This document shows, piece by piece, positions 61,629 through 64,000 of a DNA stretch of 64,000 bases. Numbering within the stretch: position 1 is the first letter of the stretch; every line of letters starts with the position of its first letter. The stretch covers positions 21,757 to 85,756 of the forward strand of contig NZ_SDKD01000018.1 of NCBI RefSeq assembly GCF_004521915.1, given 5' to 3'. Source of the DNA: Brevibacillus migulae (GTDB lineage: Bacteria; Bacillota; Bacilli; Brevibacillales; Brevibacillaceae). Under the pieces are notes generated by a model. That model worked only from the letters and a program-made list of their open reading frames with translations, searched no databases and was not told the DNA's origin. A program made the translations under genes and the position numbers.

Positions 61629-62450
61629 CTATACCGCAAAAAACGGCCACTCATAAGAAATCATCTCATCAGAGGGTGCTAAACCCAGCAGCTGGCAGAT
61701 CAAGGGTGCGACGGCCAATTGTGGGTGTTGCCCTTCATAGATTCCCGGCTGTATGTGCTGGCCGATGACATACAACGGGACATGACGTTCATCATCCCCG
61801 GTCCCGCCATGCAAGCCATCCCGATTCATTCCATGATCAGCGGTCACCACGATGGAGTACCCCTCTTCCATCCAGTGCGGCAGCAGATTGGCGAGCAGCG
61901 TATCCATCTCGATCGCTTTTCCCCGGTATTGCTTGGAGTCCGAGCCGAAGAGATGCCCTGCGTGATCAATGCCCATCGGATGGATATAAAGAAAATGAGG
62001 ATCATAAGTTCTCCGCAGGTATTCGGCATCGATGAGCAGATGGGAATCGGGATAAGGATCTTCAAAATAAAAGGAACCGTATTGAATCGTGTTCTCCGGA
62101 TTTGCCTGATGGCGATCGAGGAGATGGTGGAAAGGTGCCCGGTTGTACAGCTCACTCACCCAATAATAGGCGGCTGCCGCATTTCGCAAACCATGCTCCT
62201 TCGCAAGCTGAAACAAGCTTTTCTGCCCAGATTTTCGGACCACCTGATTGGACGTAATCCCATTCTTCCAGCTTGGCGTGCCCGTCAGCAGCACTTCGTA
62301 AAGCGGACGGGAGAGGCTCGGCAGCTCGGATAATACCTGGCACCGCGCCGCCTTTCCTTTTTCCACGAGGTGATTCACATAGCCCATCTGGGTAATGGCG
62401 GTTTCATACTGCAAGCCATCGACGACCACCATGATCACTTTTTTGTTCAT
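61629..62450 (-). CDS. alkaline-phosphatase-superfamily phosphoesterase/nucleotide pyrophosphatase-like hydrolase
   Basis: 273 residues with an intact two-metal site: VVVDGLQ (first Asp), LPSLSRPLYEVLLTG (nucleophile Ser or Thr region), IHPMGIDHAGHLFG (Asp and His), VTADHGMNRDGLHGG (Asp-His pair) and RHVPLYV. No signal peptide, so it acts in the cytoplasm on an imported molecule; known relatives cleave phosphodiesters or C-P bonds (phosphonoacetate hydrolase). It follows the binding protein gene by 10 bases. Confidence 0.87.
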   Translation of the reverse strand: MNKKVIMVVVDGLQYETAITQMGYVNHLVEKGKAARCQVLSELPSLSRPLYEVLLTGTPSWKNGITSNQVVRKSGQKSLFQLAKEHGLRNAAAAYYWVSELYNRAPFHHLLDRHQANPENTIQYGSFYFEDPYPDSHLLIDAEYLRRTYDPHFLYIHPMGIDHAGHLFGSDSKQYRGKAIEMDTLLANLLPHWMEEGYSIVVTADHGMNRDGLHGGTGDDERHVPLYVIGQHIQPGIYEGQHPQLAVAPLICQLLGLAPSDEMISYEWPFFAV

Positions 62451-62460
62451 GGCCGGCCGC

Positions 62461-63600
62461 CTATTTCATATTGGCAAGCACTTGCTCTTGCCACAGCTGT
62501 GGAAGCTTTTTCGCTGTTTCTTCCCATGCTTTGTAATCCAAGACTGGCTTCGCATTCTTATATTGCTCTTTCGCGATAAGCTTGCTTGCGACGTCGTCCG
62601 GCAGTTTGACGCTGTCGCGAATCGGACGGGCATAGCCTTTGGCCAGATTGATTTGCCCTGCGTCGCTTAAGATGTATTCTCTCGTGAGCATCGCTGCATG
62701 TGGATGCGGCGCATATTTGTTGATGATCGTGGCATAGCCGCTTACGACACTGCCCTCGCTCGGAATGGACACTTCAAAACGGTTCGAATCGATCTGATCA
62801 CGGTAGCCCAATGCGTTAAAGTCCCACAAAAAGGCAACTTCGACTTCGCCCTTTTCAAAGTTGGCTACCTTTACCTCTGCCAAAGACAGTCGCCCTTGCT
62901 TGGCCAATTCGGCAAAGAAATCGATGCCCGGCTGAATGTTCTTCTCATCGCCGCCAAAAGCCATTGCCGCAGCAAGCACGGCCATCTGCGCTTGCGCCGC
63001 TTTCATCACATCGCCCACCGCTACTTTGTAATCGCCCTTTTTGAGATCGTCCCATGATTTTGGCGGGTTTTTCACCAGTTCTTTGTTCGTGATCGTGGCA
63101 ATCGTTCCTTGATAGCCTACGATCCAATGACCTTCACTGTCTTTGGCCCATGTCGGGATCTCATCCCAATAGGAGGTTTTATACGGCTGTGTCACTCCTT
63201 TTTCCACAGCCACCGGGCCAAACGCGATTCCGACATCCCCGATATCCGCTGTCGGGTTGTTCTTCTCTGCTTCAAATTTGGCGATCTCTTCCGCGGAGGA
63301 CATGTCCGTATCCGTATGCTTCAAGCCGTACTTGCTGCCCAAGTCTGTCCATGTGTCTTTCCAGTTCGCCCAAGAATCGGGCATTCCCACACTGACGACT
63401 TCCCCTTCTTGCTTCGCTTTTGTCTCGATGTCGGCCAAGCTCAATGCGGCAGTTGGTTGAGGCGATGCGGTGTTCTCAGCCGTTGTGGTTGTCCCTCCTC
63501 CCGGTGCGCTATTGCTTCCACAAGCCGACACTGCCAATGCGAGCGTCCCTACCAATCCGGCCAACATGCTCCTCTTTGCTAGCTTCATTACGTTATTCAC
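62461..63600 (-). CDS. ABC importer substrate-binding lipoprotein
   Basis: About 379 residues. The lipobox AVSAC (near residues 22-26) anchors it outside; a Pro/Thr-rich linker (GGGTTTTAENTASPQ) follows. The two-lobe type-2 binding fold, with GTIATITNKELVKNPPKSWDDLKKGDYKVAV near the hinge, resembles iron- and phosphonate-binding PhnS-like proteins. It is the first gene of the operon. GTG 63600 has GGAGGG 6 bases upstream; ATG 63606 would overlap that site, and ATG 63588 is the other option. Confidence 0.88.
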   Translation of the reverse strand: MNNVMKLAKRSMLAGLVGTLALAVSACGSNSAPGGGTTTTAENTASPQPTAALSLADIETKAKQEGEVVSVGMPDSWANWKDTWTDLGSKYGLKHTDTDMSSAEEIAKFEAEKNNPTADIGDVGIAFGPVAVEKGVTQPYKTSYWDEIPTWAKDSEGHWIVGYQGTIATITNKELVKNPPKSWDDLKKGDYKVAVGDVMKAAQAQMAVLAAAMAFGGDEKNIQPGIDFFAELAKQGRLSLAEVKVANFEKGEVEVAFLWDFNALGYRDQIDSNRFEVSIPSEGSVVSGYATIINKYAPHPHAAMLTREYILSDAGQINLAKGYARPIRDSVKLPDDVASKLIAKEQYKNAKPVLDYKAWEETAKKLPQLWQEQVLANMK

Positions 63601-63631
63601 TCTCATCCCTCCATCAGTCTCCTTACTTGTT

Positions 63632-63664
63632 CTTATGTGAGTTTTTTTGGGTTTATGTAGTTTT
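63632..63664. promoter_or_regulatory. direct repeats in front of the ABC operon, possible DeoR operator
   Basis: CTTATGTGAGTTTT (63632-63645) and GTTTATGTAGTTTT (63651-63664) form a near-direct repeat with TTATGT units 20 bases apart. DeoR-type repressors often use direct repeats, and a DeoR gene lies in this operon. Assignment is inferred. Confidence 0.35.
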
Positions 63665-63740
63665 CTGTGTAATTTCAGTCTAGTGTTGGGTTGTGAAGGT
63701 GGGATGGGGAAGAGGTTAATAGAATGTAAAAAAAGGGTAA

Positions 63741-63775
63741 TAAAAAAACCGCCTCTCTTAAAAGAGAGCGGTTAT
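63741..63775 (-). terminator. terminator of the partial right-edge gene
   Basis: ACCGC-C-TCTCTT pairs with AAGAGA-GCGGT (63748-63773); leftward transcription then reads TTTTTTTATTAC. It belongs to the leftward gene ending at 63801. Confidence 0.8.
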
Positions 63776-63800
63776 GGTAAACTTCGACTCTTATCTTCAT

Positions 63801-64000
63801 TTACAATTTGATCTGCTCATGATACCGATCGACTGCTGCCCGGATGGCTTGCAGCACGGCTCCCTGGCCAGGAGCCAGAAAGTGTTCGGAAACGACCTGA
63901 TGAATGTCCGCGAAGCCTTGATCGACCCGCATGCCCCTCAGCAGCTCGGCGAGAAATTCGCTTGTTTTTTCCATGAGAAACGTAAAGCCGGCGTCTACAA
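63801..64000 (-). CDS. C-terminal fragment of a gene cut by the window edge
   Basis: An open frame on the minus strand ends at TAA (63801-63803) and runs off the window; 66 codons are visible. The visible residues include FLMEKTSEFLAELLRGMRV, DIHQVVSEHFLAPGQGAV and the end LQAIRAAVDRYHEQIKL, a helical C-terminal region. The family is not identifiable from this part. A terminator follows, so it is the last gene of its transcript. Confidence 0.7.
   Translation of the reverse strand, partial: VDAGFTFLMEKTSEFLAELLRGMRVDQGFADIHQVVSEHFLAPGQGAVLQAIRAAVDRYHEQIKL

Noticed and set aside
1..64000. tRNA, rRNA, CRISPR arrays, transposase or phage genes
   Set aside because: No cloverleaf-type hairpins with CCA-like ends, repeated spacers or transposase/integrase motifs were noticed on reading. 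A covariance-model scan was not possible, so small RNA genes could still be missed.

Overview
The window is a contiguous chromosomal segment of a low-to-mid GC, endospore-forming member of the Bacillota, most likely Brevibacillus or a close relative. The evidence is the Bacillus-type gene order (phoPR / mdh-icd-citZ / ytvI-fxsA / pyk-pfkA / accA-accD / malic enzyme / dnaE / ytpI ... ytoI), spore-associated families (YtvI, YheB, YheC/YheD), strong AGGAGG-type ribosome sites, and many TTG or GTG starts. The genus is an inference, since no database search was possible. Most genes lie on the minus strand. I saw no rRNA, tRNA, CRISPR array, phage or transposase gene.

Layout. 250-4185: MarR-controlled efflux operon (MarR, short EmrA-like adaptor, HlyD-type lipoprotein adaptor, EmrB/QacA-type MFS pump). 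4405-10972: VanW-type protein and a phosphate block (ppk, phoU, phoR, phoP). 11373-14845: TCA operon citZ-icd-mdh. 15265-17254: ytvI, fxsA and a hot-dog thioesterase. 17361-20109: pfkA-pyk. 20334-24503: malic enzyme, GntR/FadR regulator, a 60-aa protein, accD, accA, with a near-textbook FadR-type operator just downstream of the promoter. 24640-28071: dnaE. 28239-31974: ytpI and a small accessory patch (ArsR-DUF2087 regulator, alpha/beta hydrolase, a truncated hydrolase relic, membrane protein, VOC protein). 32058-36043: efeO-efeB-efeU iron uptake under two Fur boxes. 36199-39629: a 59-aa membrane microprotein, a secreted PepSY protein, ytoI. 39826-46355: yheB divergent from four tandem YheC/YheD ATP-grasp paralogs. 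47578-48774: glutaredoxin-like protein plus thioredoxin-reductase-like flavoprotein behind a PerR-like box. 48990-53312: a secreted protein and a cyclic-di-GMP cluster (one HD-GYP, two GAF-GGDEF). 53457-56708: an SLH-domain protein and a pseudokinase/Ig-like/WG-repeat membrane protein. 57075-63600: a seven-gene ABC uptake operon with an alkaline-phosphatase-superfamily hydrolase, a PHP-domain hydrolase and a DeoR regulator, probably for an organophosphorus compound. A gene fragment runs off the right edge.

How the parts fit: most of the window is core carbon, lipid, phosphate and replication housekeeping with local regulators whose operators can be read next to them (MarR, FadR, ArsR, Fur, PerR-like). 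The least explained structure is a family of about 220-240 bp imperfect palindromes (four copies: 1-193 cut by the window edge, 11080-11296, 47006-47247, 47340-47577) that share internal motifs, all lie between genes, and in one case separate a gene from what appears to be its own terminator.
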